In this document: in pieces, positions 27,101-35,137 of the stretch
Layout: every line of letters starts with the position of its first letter
Position numbering within the stretch: position 1 is the stretch's first letter
Source: an uncultured Pelagibacteraceae bacterium
GTDB taxonomy: Bacteria > Pseudomonadota > Alphaproteobacteria > Pelagibacterales > Pelagibacteraceae
Length of the DNA: 64,000 bases
Direction of reading: 5' to 3'
Assembly: GCA_902555585.1 (NCBI GenBank)
Contig: CACDSY010000004.1
Span: forward strand, 62,001-126,000
Program-made: the position numbers and the translations under genes
Notes under the pieces: generated by a model
The model's database searches: none
The model's input: the letters and a program-made list of their open reading frames with translations, nothing else
What the model was told of the DNA's origin: nothing

Positions 27101-28426
27101 TTAACAATCCAAAGTATTAGATCTTTCCCACTTTGTAATAGGTTTCAATTTATCAAATTTTTCTTTTAACTTAAAACTTTCTATTTCAGATTTTTTTAAT
27201 TTGATGTAACTGTTTAAGACATTTTTACCAAATGCATTTTTCATAACTGTATTAGAATTTAACATTTCTAAGGAATCTTCTAATGTATTTGGTAATTTTG
27301 GCAGGTTGGGATATTTTTCGTGATCAGTATACATATTACAGAATAATGGTTTTCCAGGATTAACTTTTTTTGTAATCCCATTTATACCCGCTGCTAAAAC
27401 TCCTGCTTGTAGCAAATATGGATTTGCTGATCCATCCATTAATCTTAGTTCAAACCTTCCTGGATCTGGAATTCTAATCATGTGTGTTCGATTATTTCCT
27501 GTGTACGAAATACTACTTGGCGACCATGTTGCGCCAGATTTTGTCGGCGGTGCATTAATTCTTCTATAACTATTTAATGTTGGATTAAAAAAAGCTGATA
27601 ATGAACCTGCATTCTTAATTACTCCACCTAAAAAATTATATGCTAATTTACTAAGCCCAAGTTTATCATTTTTATCTAAAAATTTATTTTTTTTCTTATC
27701 CCATAGAGAAATATGTGCATGACATCCATTACCTGTCAGTTGTTCAAATGGTTTAGGCATAAATGTTGCTCTCAATCCATGCTTTTCTGCTATAGACTTA
27801 ACCATAAATTTAAAAAATGTATGTCTGTCTGCTGTAGTTAAGCAGTCAGTGTAGTCCCAATTCATTTCAAATTGGCCATTAGCATCTTCATGATCATTTT
27901 GATATGGGTTCCATCCCAATGTAATCATGCAATCGCATATCTCTTTTATTAAATCATATTGCCTCATTAAAGCTGATTGGTCATAACAAGGTTTAGATTG
28001 AGTATCCCTTGAGTCTGCAATAGTACTACCATCAGGTGATATAAGAAAATATTCACACTCAACGCCCGATTTCATCGTGTAACCTTCATTTGATAGTGAT
28101 TTTATTTGGTTTTTTAACATCACTCTTGGTGATGCCTCAACAGGTTTGCCATTCATCCATAGGTCTGAAGCAAGCCAACCTACTTCTTTATTCCAAGGTA
28201 ATTGAATCAAGCTATTTGGATCCGGAATAGCAAACATATCAGAATCTGCTGGTGACATATCAAGCCACGCTGCAAATCCAGCAAATCCTGCACCATTTTT
28301 TTGCATCTCTTTTATTGCTTGTGCAGGTACTAATTTTGATCTTAATACACCAAACAAATCAACGAAACTTATTAAAAAATATTTAATTTTTTTAGATTTA
28401 GCAATATTTGATAAATTTTTGGGCAT
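27101..28426 (-). CDS. gmaS: Gamma-glutamylmethylamide synthetase (glutamine-synthetase family)
   Basis: The 441-residue ligase shows the catalytic core of glutamine synthetases: VECEYFLI, NDHEDANGQFEMNWDY, FMPKPF..LTGNGCHAHISLW and PDPGRFELRLMDGSANPYL. The N-terminal block YFLISFVDLFGVLRSKLVPA and AAWLDMSPADSDMFAIPDP resembles GmaS proteins of marine alphaproteobacteria as I know them. GmaS joins monomethylamine to glutamate with ATP, giving gamma-glutamylmethylamide. Its product is the substrate of the N-methylglutamate synthase encoded immediately upstream (mgsABC), which strongly supports the call. A second, longer GS paralog (36942-38411) stands in an equivalent place in a parallel module. 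Confidence 0.85.
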   Translation of the reverse strand: MPKNLSNIAKSKKIKYFLISFVDLFGVLRSKLVPAQAIKEMQKNGAGFAGFAAWLDMSPADSDMFAIPDPNSLIQLPWNKEVGWLASDLWMNGKPVEASPRVMLKNQIKSLSNEGYTMKSGVECEYFLISPDGSTIADSRDTQSKPCYDQSALMRQYDLIKEICDCMITLGWNPYQNDHEDANGQFEMNWDYTDCLTTADRHTFFKFMVKSIAEKHGLRATFMPKPFEQLTGNGCHAHISLWDKKKNKFLDKNDKLGLSKLAYNFLGGVIKNAGSLSAFFNPTLNSYRRINAPPTKSGATWSPSSISYTGNNRTHMIRIPDPGRFELRLMDGSANPYLLQAGVLAAGINGITKKVNPGKPLFCNMYTDHEKYPNLPKLPNTLEDSLEMLNSNTVMKNAFGKNVLNSYIKLKKSEIESFKLKEKFDKLKPITKWERSNTLDC

Positions 28427-28465
28427 TAATAATTATACTACGAATTATTTATTAACTATCAATAA

Positions 28466-29785
28466 CTATTTCTTTTTTATACCTGGTATCCAGCTGGTTC
28501 CTGCCAAAGGTACTCTAGCCATTGCTGCAGCCTCAACGGTTAATGCACATAAATCCTCTGGTTCTAAGTTATGAAGACTGTTTTTACCACACGCTCGTGC
28601 AATAGTTTGTGCTTCTAAAGACATGACCTTTAAATAATTTGATAATTTTCTACCAGCTATTTTTGGATCTAATCTTTTCATTAGCTCTGGTTTCTGAGTT
28701 GAAATTCCTGCAGGATCATTTCCCTCATGCCAGTCATCGTACGCTCCAGCTTTACTTCCAAGTTTTTCATATTCTTTTTCCCATTTTGGATCATTATCAC
28801 CAATTGCAATCATAGCTGCACTCCCAATGGATACTGCATCTGCTCCTAACGCAAGAGCTTTAGCTACATCCGCACCATTTCTAATTCCACCTGAAATTAT
28901 AAGCTGAACTTCTCTATGAGAATTTAAATCTTGCAAAGCATCTACGGCAGGTCTTATACAGGCTAAAGTTGGTTGACCAACATTTTCAATAAATACTTCT
29001 TGTGTTGCTGCAGTTCCACCTTGCATACCATCTAGGACAACAACATCTGCTCCAGCTTTTACAGCTAATGCTGTATCATAATATGGTCTTGCTCCAGCAA
29101 TTTTAATAAAAATAGGAACTTTCCATTTAGTAATTTCTCTTAATTCTAAAATTTTTATTTTTAAATCATCAGGACCGGTCCAATCAGGGTGACGACATGC
29201 AGATCTTTGATCAATACCTTTTGGCAAAGTTCTCATTTCTGCAACACGATCATCTATTTTTTGTCCAAGCAACATTCCACCGCCGCCTGGTTTTGCACCT
29301 TGTCCAATTACCACTTCAATTGCATCCGCTTTTCTTAAATCATTTGGGTTCATTCCATATCTTGAGGGCAAAAGTTGATAAACTAAATTTTTCGATTGAC
29401 CTCTTTCTTCTGGTGTCATTCCTCCATCACCTGTTGTGGTAGACGTTCCGGCTGCACTTGCTCCTCTTCCTAATGCCTCTTTCGCTGGACCGGACAATGC
29501 TCCAAAACTCATACCCGCAATCGTAATTGGAATATCAAGTTCTAATGGTTTTTTTGCATATTTTGTGCCTAAAGTCACATTTGTAGTACATTTTTCTCTA
29601 TATCCTTCTAAAGGATATCTAGACATTGAAGCACCTAAAAATAATAAATCATCAAAATGTGGAAGTTTTCTTTTCGAACCACCACCCCTAATATCATAAA
29701 TTCCAGTTTCAGCAGCTCTTCTAATTTCAGAGTTAGTATATTCATCAAAGGTCCAGGATTGACGAGGGAGAGTTTTATTTTTCAT
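28466..29785 (-). CDS. mgsC: N-methylglutamate synthase, FMN subunit (glutamate-synthase central-domain family)
   Basis: The 439-residue protein matches the FMN-binding synthase domain of GltB as a stand-alone subunit: ELDIPITIAGMSFGALSGPAKEALGRGA, GTSTTTGDGGMTPEER, IGQGAKPGGGGMLLGQK, VVLDGMQGGTAATQE and IISGGIRNGADVAKALALGADAVSIG. At the place where GltB has the 3Fe-4S cysteines, this protein reads AYDDWHEGNDPAGIST, with none of the three Cys, whereas the paralog at 33743-35137 retains them. It would catalyse the reductive transfer step forming N-methylglutamate. It lies two bases after mgsB and 39 bases before gmaS. Confidence 0.82.
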   Translation of the reverse strand: MKNKTLPRQSWTFDEYTNSEIRRAAETGIYDIRGGGSKRKLPHFDDLLFLGASMSRYPLEGYREKCTTNVTLGTKYAKKPLELDIPITIAGMSFGALSGPAKEALGRGASAAGTSTTTGDGGMTPEERGQSKNLVYQLLPSRYGMNPNDLRKADAIEVVIGQGAKPGGGGMLLGQKIDDRVAEMRTLPKGIDQRSACRHPDWTGPDDLKIKILELREITKWKVPIFIKIAGARPYYDTALAVKAGADVVVLDGMQGGTAATQEVFIENVGQPTLACIRPAVDALQDLNSHREVQLIISGGIRNGADVAKALALGADAVSIGSAAMIAIGDNDPKWEKEYEKLGSKAGAYDDWHEGNDPAGISTQKPELMKRLDPKIAGRKLSNYLKVMSLEAQTIARACGKNSLHNLEPEDLCALTVEAAAMARVPLAGTSWIPGIKKK

Positions 29786-29787
29786 AA

Positions 29788-30468
29788 TTAATAATTAGAT
29801 ACATTATCAATATTAAAATTATATAGTTTTCTTGCAGAACCATATCTTTTAAATTGTTCAGGTTTAATATTTGATCCAGCCTTTTTTAAAAGCTCTTTTA
29901 ATTTTGTCTTATGTTTTTTACTCATTTTTTTTTCTTCACAATCAGCTCCTAAAGATTTTACTTTTCCTTTTACATATATGTCTGTTTCATACAAACTATC
30001 ACCTAATGCTTCACCTGCATCACCACAAACAACCAGATTTCCAGATTGTGCCATAAATGCTGACATATGACCAACAGATCCTTTTACAATTATATCAATA
30101 CCTTTCATAGATATTCCACATCTTGAACTTGCATCACCATCAATAATCAAAGTTCCACCATGAGCAGTTGCGCCTGCAGATTGTGATGCATTTCCTTTTA
30201 CATGAACTTTTCCAGACATCATATTTTCTGCAACTCCAGTTCCCACATTTCCATCAACTATAATATTTGCATTTTGGTTCATACCTGCACAATAATACCC
30301 AACATGACCTTTAATGGTTACATCAATATTTTCTGTAAGACCTGCACAGACAGCATGATTACCCTCAGGATTTGATATTACAAATTCTCTTTTATTTTTT
30401 TTATGATCAATATTTTGAAGTTTTTCATTAACAGATCTCAATTTTAATTTCTTTAAATCAAGTATCAT
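29788..30468 (-). CDS. mgsB: N-methylglutamate synthase, GXGXG-domain subunit
   Basis: The 226-residue protein is a stand-alone GltB C-terminal GXGXG beta-helix. Repeated turns are visible: VTIKGHVGYYCAGMNQNANIIVDGNVG, GKVHVKGNASQSAGATAHGG, IDGDASSRCGISMKG, VKGSVGHMSAFMAQSGNLVVCGDAG and IYVKGKVKSLG. In glutamate synthase this domain is a structural link between catalytic parts. I place the start at the ATG at 30466-30468, which overlaps the mgsA stop by one base and follows a GGGGGGA ribosome-binding stretch. An in-frame TTG twelve bases earlier is less likely. The companion genes on both sides support the assignment. Confidence 0.82.
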   Translation of the reverse strand: MILDLKKLKLRSVNEKLQNIDHKKNKREFVISNPEGNHAVCAGLTENIDVTIKGHVGYYCAGMNQNANIIVDGNVGTGVAENMMSGKVHVKGNASQSAGATAHGGTLIIDGDASSRCGISMKGIDIIVKGSVGHMSAFMAQSGNLVVCGDAGEALGDSLYETDIYVKGKVKSLGADCEEKKMSKKHKTKLKELLKKAGSNIKPEQFKRYGSARKLYNFNIDNVSNY

Positions 30469-31346
30469 TATTCCCCCCAAGAATAAACGATACCTGGCTC
30501 AGGTTCAAAAATTTTTGCATTATTTACATTTGGTAAATGTGCCATTGCTTGAAACTCTGATGAAATTGCTACATAGTCTTTTGTTTCAGCAATAACAGCA
30601 GGCTTGCATGCAATCTCATCTCTTAGAACTGCAAAACCACTATGTGTTCCTGCAATAAAAGTATAAAATCCATCCAAATCGCTCAAGCCTTTATTTAATG
30701 TTTGTTTTAAATTTCTTTTTTTCAAACTATCTGAAATATAACCAGCAGCTACTTCTGTGTCATTATCAGAACTAAATTTGGATCCATTTTTTTTTAATTT
30801 TCTTCTTAGATTATTATGATTAGATAAAGATCCGTTATGCACTAAACATTCATCTTCTCCTGTAGAGTAGGGATGTGATCCATCAGTTGTAATTGCACTT
30901 TCTGTAGCCATTCTTGTATGACCAATAGCATGTGTTCCGGAAAAATTATCTAAATTAAATTTTTTCACAACATTACTAGGACTTCCAACTTGTTTAAAAA
31001 TTTCAATAGATTTTCCGTACCCAACTAGTGATATTGTCGAAAAATCCTCTAAAATAGGGAGAATTTTATAAGGTTTTTCAACAGATTTTAAAATTACGTG
31101 GTCTGAATTCTTTTCTACATTTGTAAGTTTTACTTTCTTTTTAATTTCATTTTTGAATTTTTCAAAACTCATATCATTTAAACAAATAGAATATTTATAA
31201 ATTTTATTTTTATCACTTTTATAAATTGCAAAACCTGCACTGTCAGGACCCCTAGACTCCATACTTACTAACATTTTAGAAAGCATTCCTCCTAAAGATT
31301 TTTCGAATTTTTTAGATTTTAGATAAATTCCAACAATGCCACACAT
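30468..31346 (-). CDS. mgsA: N-methylglutamate synthase, class II glutamine-amidotransferase subunit
   Basis: The 292-residue protein starts with the Ntn-hydrolase nucleophile Cys2 (MCGIVGIY). It continues with the class II amidotransferase pattern ESRGPDSAGFAIY, AIGHTRMATESAITTDGSHPYSTG, ECLVHNGSLSNHNNLRR and DNDTEVAAGYI. It would split gamma-glutamylmethylamide or glutamine and pass the amine through a tunnel to the FMN subunit. An insertion of about 60 residues after the first motifs, weakly conserved in the paralog at 35979-36920, separates it from ordinary GltB N-terminal domains. The 50-residue membrane ORF ends only nine bases upstream of its start codon. Confidence 0.82.
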   Translation of the reverse strand: MCGIVGIYLKSKKFEKSLGGMLSKMLVSMESRGPDSAGFAIYKSDKNKIYKYSICLNDMSFEKFKNEIKKKVKLTNVEKNSDHVILKSVEKPYKILPILEDFSTISLVGYGKSIEIFKQVGSPSNVVKKFNLDNFSGTHAIGHTRMATESAITTDGSHPYSTGEDECLVHNGSLSNHNNLRRKLKKNGSKFSSDNDTEVAAGYISDSLKKRNLKQTLNKGLSDLDGFYTFIAGTHSGFAVLRDEIACKPAVIAETKDYVAISSEFQAMAHLPNVNNAKIFEPEPGIVYSWGE

Positions 31347-31355
31347 AAATAAGTT

Positions 31356-31508
31356 TTAAAGTAGTGATAATAATTGGTCTTTATAGTAAAGCACATTAAC
31401 TATCACAATGATAATGATTGCGGCATAGACACCATATTTAGATTTAGGCCATGCTAATCTAGCCATTTTACTTGGTGTTTTGTTGAGATTTTTTTTATCT
31501 TCTTCCAT
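31356..31508 (-). CDS. Unrecognised 50-residue single-pass membrane protein
   Basis: An ORF of 50 codons plus stop (ATG at 31506-31508, TAA at 31356-31358) fills the gap between the 75-residue gene and mgsA. The product has a charged N-terminus (MEEDKKNLNKTPSKMARLAW), a hydrophobic helix at about residues 27-42 (GVYAAIIIIVIVNVLYY) and a short tail. Codon use matches neighbouring genes, and the frame is uninterrupted across its whole length in an A/T-rich region where stops are frequent. No strong ribosome-binding site is visible; a ten-base-pair hairpin ends eight bases before the start. I know no family for it. The organisation suggests an operon-specific partner of the Amt transporter or of the Mgs enzyme. 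Confidence 0.55.
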   Translation of the reverse strand: MEEDKKNLNKTPSKMARLAWPKSKYGVYAAIIIIVIVNVLYYKDQLLSLL

Positions 31509-31516
31509 GCTTTGTA

Positions 31517-31544
31517 AAGGGCGCATCTAAATTTATGCGCCCTT
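31517..31544 (-). terminator. GC-rich intercistronic hairpin
   Basis: A perfect ten-base-pair inverted repeat (AAGGGCGCAT, eight-base loop, ATGCGCCCTT) lies 14 bases after the stop of the 75-residue gene and eight bases before the 50-residue ORF on the minus strand. It is GC-rich in an AT-rich region. On the minus strand it is followed by TTTACAAAG rather than a long T run, so attenuation or mRNA stabilisation is as likely as termination. On the plus strand a T run follows, but no plus-strand gene ends here. Confidence 0.6.
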
Positions 31545-31558
31545 ATATCGTTTTTTAT

Positions 31559-31786
31559 TTATCCATCAGTAATATTACTCTTCCATGCATTTGAACTTGG
31601 TCTTTTTCTTGCAAGCTTAGAAAGTTTATCACTTTCTTGTTTTGAGCTTACAACTGTCCAACCAATCCAAATAACAGCAAGTATAAGAACTAATATACCT
31701 TCTGATCCTACTCCAGGATAAATAGCACCCACAACATCCTCTGCAGGTTTATTTAAGTGATCTATCCAGTTAGATACTGTAGCCAT
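31559..31786 (-). CDS. Small membrane protein linked to the Amt transporter
   Basis: The 75-residue protein has a polar N-terminus (MATVSNWIDHLNKPAEDVVG), one membrane helix at about residues 30-46 (GILVLILAVIWIGWTVV) and a basic tail rich in Lys and Arg. The gene has an exceptionally strong ribosome-binding site (AGGAGG seven bases before the ATG) that overlaps the stop of the Amt gene, so it is translated in step with the transporter. I do not recognise a family. By position it may be a small accessory or regulatory subunit of the Amt protein; the usual PII regulator gene glnK is not next to amt here. Confidence 0.7.
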   Translation of the reverse strand: MATVSNWIDHLNKPAEDVVGAIYPGVGSEGILVLILAVIWIGWTVVSSKQESDKLSKLARKRPSSNAWKSNITDG

Positions 31787-31797
31787 GTTATCCTCCT

Positions 31798-33198
31798 TTA
31801 AGTACTTGAAGAAGCAACAGTTTTTTCATCTTCTTTTGCTTCCTCCATTATTTGGTAATCTAATCCAGCTAACTCAACTTCCCTTGGAATTCTGAGTTTG
31901 CCAATACCATTTAACACTCTAGCTATAATGTAGCCTGGGATCATTCCAAGAACAAAGAACATGATTATTGCACCTATGAACATTCCTAAAGGATTAATTG
32001 CAGCATATGTAGTTCCATCCCACATAGCACCAACACTGTATCCTGAAGAAGGGTATCCATTTAATACAAAACCACATATTACAAGTCCTGCAAACCCAGC
32101 GTAACCATGAACTGCTACTGCTCCAACTGCATCATCAATTTTGAACCTTCGTTCAACCCAGTAATGCATTTTGTAAGCTATAACGACACCAATCATCCCA
32201 ATTATCAAAGATTGTATCGGATGATAAAGGTCATTTCCTGCAGACGCACAGATTATTCCAGCTAAACCACTTGAGTAAGTCCAGAAAGGATCACCTTTGG
32301 AAACAACATAACCTGCTAATAATCCTCCTGAGAGAGACATCAAAAAGTTCATTGTTATTCCACTAAGTGTGGTTGGCGTTACATAAATTGTGGTTGCGGT
32401 AAAGTAGGTTACACCCTCCATGCCGTACTCCGGTCCAAGATCGTAAATTGGAATATTACAAGCAGCATAAAATCCCCAAAAACCTGTATAAATTAAGAAC
32501 AATCCAACAGTTACTAACCAAGGATTTCTAGGCCCTATATTTCTAGGTTCGCCACTTGATGAAAATTTTCCAATTCTTGGTCCTAAAACAGCAAGTACCC
32601 CTAAAGCAAATCCACCAGCTACTGCGTGAATTACACCTGAGGCATAAGCATCATGGTAACCGAGTATCTTCAACATCCATCCGTCAAAGTGCCATCCCCA
32701 TGCAGCATCTATGCTCCAAAATACAGATCCAATTGCAATCGCAAGAATTCCAAAAGCAAAAGTAGTAATTCTTTCAATTACAGCACCTGATACAATGGAT
32801 GCAGCTGTCCATGAGAAAAGTAAAAATGCAGCCCAAAATACTCCACTAATATGATCTCCTAAGTTTACTGCCATCAATTCACTATTTGGCAGATACCACT
32901 TAGCACTAAAAGCTGAGTCATCTGTAATTAGCGCTGCGCTTTCATTCATTATTGATGGTGCAAGACCTGGTCCAGTTGGAAATGCCCAATAAATCCACCA
33001 ACCAAATAAAAACCAAGTTACTGTTACCAAAGGAATCAGCATAGTATTTTTCATTAATGTATGTTGATGATGTTTGTATCGGGAAGCTCCAACTTCATAC
33101 ATACAGAATCCTACGTGGATAAGAAACATTAATACTACTGTTATCCAATAGTAAAATTCTGTGAATATGGTTGTCAATGCACCTAGTTCGTCAGTCAT
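31798..33198 (-). CDS. amt: Ammonium / methylammonium transporter (Amt family)
   Basis: The 466-residue protein has about eleven membrane segments and the Amt twin histidines in ASGVIHAVAGGFALG (about residue 190) and GAVAVHGYAGFAG (about 365). The family block preceding the first His, usually DFAGG, is DAYASG here, and the C-terminal tail is long and acidic, so the protein is a diverged Amt. Amt proteins conduct ammonium or methylammonium across the inner membrane. Its place between two glutamate-synthase-like modules and near tdm points to uptake or recapture of methylated amines or of ammonium released from them. A ribosome-binding site (GGAGG) precedes the ATG. Confidence 0.88.
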   Translation of the reverse strand: MTDELGALTTIFTEFYYWITVVLMFLIHVGFCMYEVGASRYKHHQHTLMKNTMLIPLVTVTWFLFGWWIYWAFPTGPGLAPSIMNESAALITDDSAFSAKWYLPNSELMAVNLGDHISGVFWAAFLLFSWTAASIVSGAVIERITTFAFGILAIAIGSVFWSIDAAWGWHFDGWMLKILGYHDAYASGVIHAVAGGFALGVLAVLGPRIGKFSSSGEPRNIGPRNPWLVTVGLFLIYTGFWGFYAACNIPIYDLGPEYGMEGVTYFTATTIYVTPTTLSGITMNFLMSLSGGLLAGYVVSKGDPFWTYSSGLAGIICASAGNDLYHPIQSLIIGMIGVVIAYKMHYWVERRFKIDDAVGAVAVHGYAGFAGLVICGFVLNGYPSSGYSVGAMWDGTTYAAINPLGMFIGAIIMFFVLGMIPGYIIARVLNGIGKLRIPREVELAGLDYQIMEEAKEDEKTVASSST

Positions 33199-33332
33199 TT
33201 AACCTCCAATTGTTTAAACAAATTACTTAAATATTAATATTTCGAATTATGGGATCAATCTTTAATAAAACAATTATATCAATACAAATTTATAATATTA
33301 CAACTATCAGTATATATAAATTGTTGGTGATT
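33199..33332 (-). promoter_or_regulatory. Upstream region of amt with two palindromes and a candidate -10
   Basis: This 134-base gap is long for the region. It holds a perfect 12-base palindrome TTGTTTAAACAA (33210-33221) and a perfect 14-base palindrome AAATATTAATATTT (33229-33242), both just upstream of the amt ribosome-binding site on the minus strand. Farther upstream the minus strand reads TTGTAA followed 19 bases later by TATAAT, a possible promoter with slightly long spacing. Palindromes of A and T arise easily at this base composition, so operator function is only a suggestion. Confidence 0.4.
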
Positions 33333-33740
33333 CTAAAATTTTCGATAAGCTTTTTTTAAATCTACTAATGGGTGATTTGGAGACATTTGAAATTTTACCA
33401 ATAGTTCTCTAGCTATCATGTCTCTATCTTGTTGGTTATTTGGTAATTTAATTTTTTTTGGAATAGTTACCCAACCATTTGCGTTTCTATCAAAAACTGC
33501 AGGTCTATCTTCTTCATACCCCATGTGAACATCTTCCAACCAATTTAAATCATCCCAACCCATTGCTTCAATATATTTTTTTAGGAAAGGAGTTATTCTT
33601 GAATAGTCTGGCAATAAATTTACATCATACCTATAACCAATAGTTTGACCTATCATCTTTTCTCGAGCGGTTTCTTTCTTTTTACCTAACTGACCTTTAA
33701 CAGTTTTTTTGCTCGATTTTTTACTTTTTTTTTTTGGCAT
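33333..33740 (-). CDS. Conserved-context hypothetical protein with lysine-rich tail
   Basis: The 135-residue protein has a strongly basic N-terminal tail (MPKKKSKKSSKKTVKG and following Lys residues to about 27) and a globular part. The latter contains GYRYDVNLLPDYSRITPFLKKYIEAMGWDD and ends in PNHPLVDLKKAYRKF. I do not recognise a family. Its ATG lies two bases after the stop of the FMN subunit gene of module A, so it is translated with that enzyme set. The parallel module B has no equivalent. It could be an extra subunit or an assembly factor; the basic tail could also bind nucleic acid. Confidence 0.65.
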   Translation of the reverse strand: MPKKKSKKSSKKTVKGQLGKKKETAREKMIGQTIGYRYDVNLLPDYSRITPFLKKYIEAMGWDDLNWLEDVHMGYEEDRPAVFDRNANGWVTIPKKIKLPNNQQDRDMIARELLVKFQMSPNHPLVDLKKAYRKF

Positions 33741-33742
33741 AA

Positions 33743-35137
33743 TTATATTTTATGAAAATCATCTACTCCTACTGTGTGATTTGTTCCAGAAAGTGGTACT
33801 TTTGCTAGCGCAGAAGCTTCCATTGTTAAAGCTGCCATATCTTCTGGCTCTAATGAATGGATATTTGTTTTACCACAAGCTCTAGCTAATAATTGAGCCT
33901 CAAGTGTCATAGTATGTAAGTAATTATAAACTCTAAGAGCTGCCTCATCAGGGTTTAGTCTTTTTCTCAATTTAGGATCCTGAGTAGCAACACCAACTGG
34001 GCAACGACCAGTATGACAGTGATAACAATGACCTGCTGGCACTCCCATTTCTTTTTCAAAATTAGACTCTGGAATTTCTTTATTACAGTTTAGTGCAATC
34101 ATAGCGCCCGTACCTATAGCAATAGCATCTGCACCAAGAGCTAATGCTTTTGCCATATCAGCTCCGTCTCTAACACCACCTGCATAAATAAGAGTAACTT
34201 TTCCAGTTTTACCAACATCATCTATTGCTCTTCTTGCTTCTCTAATTGCAGCTATACCAGGTATACCTGTGTTTGCTGCTGCGATGTGTGGACCAGCACC
34301 TGTTGAACCTTCCATACCGTCTAGATAAATAGAGTCTGGATCACATTTTGCTGCCATACGAACATCATCGTAAACTTTTGCAGCTCCAAGTTTTAATTGA
34401 ATTGGAACTTTATTTTTTGTCAACTCTCTTAATTCTTGAACTTTTAAAGCTAAGTCATCTGGTCCTAACCAATCAGGATGTCTTGCAGGAGATCTTTGAT
34501 CAATACCAGCAGGTAATGATCTCATCTCTGCTACTTGGTCAGTTACTTTTTGACCCATCAAGTGACCACCCATTCCAACTTTTTGTCCTTGACCAATGAA
34601 AACTTCAATTCCATCAGCAAGTTGTGCATGATGAGGATTAAATCCATATCTTGATTGAATACATTGATAGTACCATTTTTCTGAATATCTTCTTTCATCA
34701 GGTATCATTCCACCTTCCCCTGAACATGTTGCGCTACCTGCCATAGTTGCTCCTCTTGCAAGTGCTGTCTTTGCTTCATACGATAAAGCTCCAAAACTCA
34801 TACCTGTAATATAAACTGGTATATCTAATTCTACTGGGTTTTCACATCTTGGACCAATGATAGTTTTTGTTTCACACTTTTCTCTGTAACCTTCGATTAC
34901 AAATCTTGTAAGTGTTCCAGGTAAAAATACTAAATCATCAAATGTAGGAATTTTTTTCATTAGAGCCATACCTCTCATTCGGTATCTTCCTAACTGAGCT
35001 TTAATATGAATGTCGTCGATTACTTCAGGTGTAAATATAGAGTTATAACCTAGTAAACTTTTATTTCTTTTTGAAAATTCACTACCACCATTCCCATTGG
35101 AATGACCATTTGATTTTCTGTTTTTTTTCTTTGCCAT
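33743..35137 (-). CDS. Glutamate-synthase-like FMN subunit, module A (GlxD-like)
   Basis: The 464-residue protein is a stand-alone FMN/synthase domain of the GltB type: VELDIPVYITGMSFGALSYEAKTALARGA, GSATCSGEGGMIPDER, DSIYLDGMEGSTGAGP and IYAGGVRDGADMAKALALGADAIAIG. Unlike its paralog at 28466-29785 it keeps the iron-sulfur cysteine motif HCYHCHTGRCPVGVATQDP near residue 375. The N-terminus has a Lys/Asn/Gly-rich tail. Its start overlaps the stop of the GXGXG gene by one base. It should bind FMN and a 3Fe-4S cluster and accept electrons from an external partner, forming an amino acid from a 2-keto acid and a transferred amine. The real substrate is not known. Confidence 0.78.
   Translation of the reverse strand: MAKKKNRKSNGHSNGNGGSEFSKRNKSLLGYNSIFTPEVIDDIHIKAQLGRYRMRGMALMKKIPTFDDLVFLPGTLTRFVIEGYREKCETKTIIGPRCENPVELDIPVYITGMSFGALSYEAKTALARGATMAGSATCSGEGGMIPDERRYSEKWYYQCIQSRYGFNPHHAQLADGIEVFIGQGQKVGMGGHLMGQKVTDQVAEMRSLPAGIDQRSPARHPDWLGPDDLALKVQELRELTKNKVPIQLKLGAAKVYDDVRMAAKCDPDSIYLDGMEGSTGAGPHIAAANTGIPGIAAIREARRAIDDVGKTGKVTLIYAGGVRDGADMAKALALGADAIAIGTGAMIALNCNKEIPESNFEKEMGVPAGHCYHCHTGRCPVGVATQDPKLRKRLNPDEAALRVYNYLHTMTLEAQLLARACGKTNIHSLEPEDMAALTMEASALAKVPLSGTNHTVGVDDFHKI

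Noticed and set aside
30469..30480. TTG start four codons before the mgsB ATG
   Set aside because: The stretch GGGGGGA is better read as the ribosome-binding site of the ATG at 30466-30468, which forms a TAATG junction with mgsA.
31347..31558. Small regulatory RNA in the largest intergenic gap
   Set aside because: The gap is better explained by the 50-residue ORF plus an intercistronic hairpin; no promoter and terminator pair for an independent RNA is visible.
34348..34599. 83-codon plus-strand reading frame inside the module A FMN subunit gene
   Set aside because: It is antisense to a gene with clear conserved motifs, has an unnatural Leu- and His-rich composition, and has no ribosome-binding site. 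The same applies to the other antisense frames, for example at 873-1082, 29436-29699, 37882-38169 and 42146-42466.
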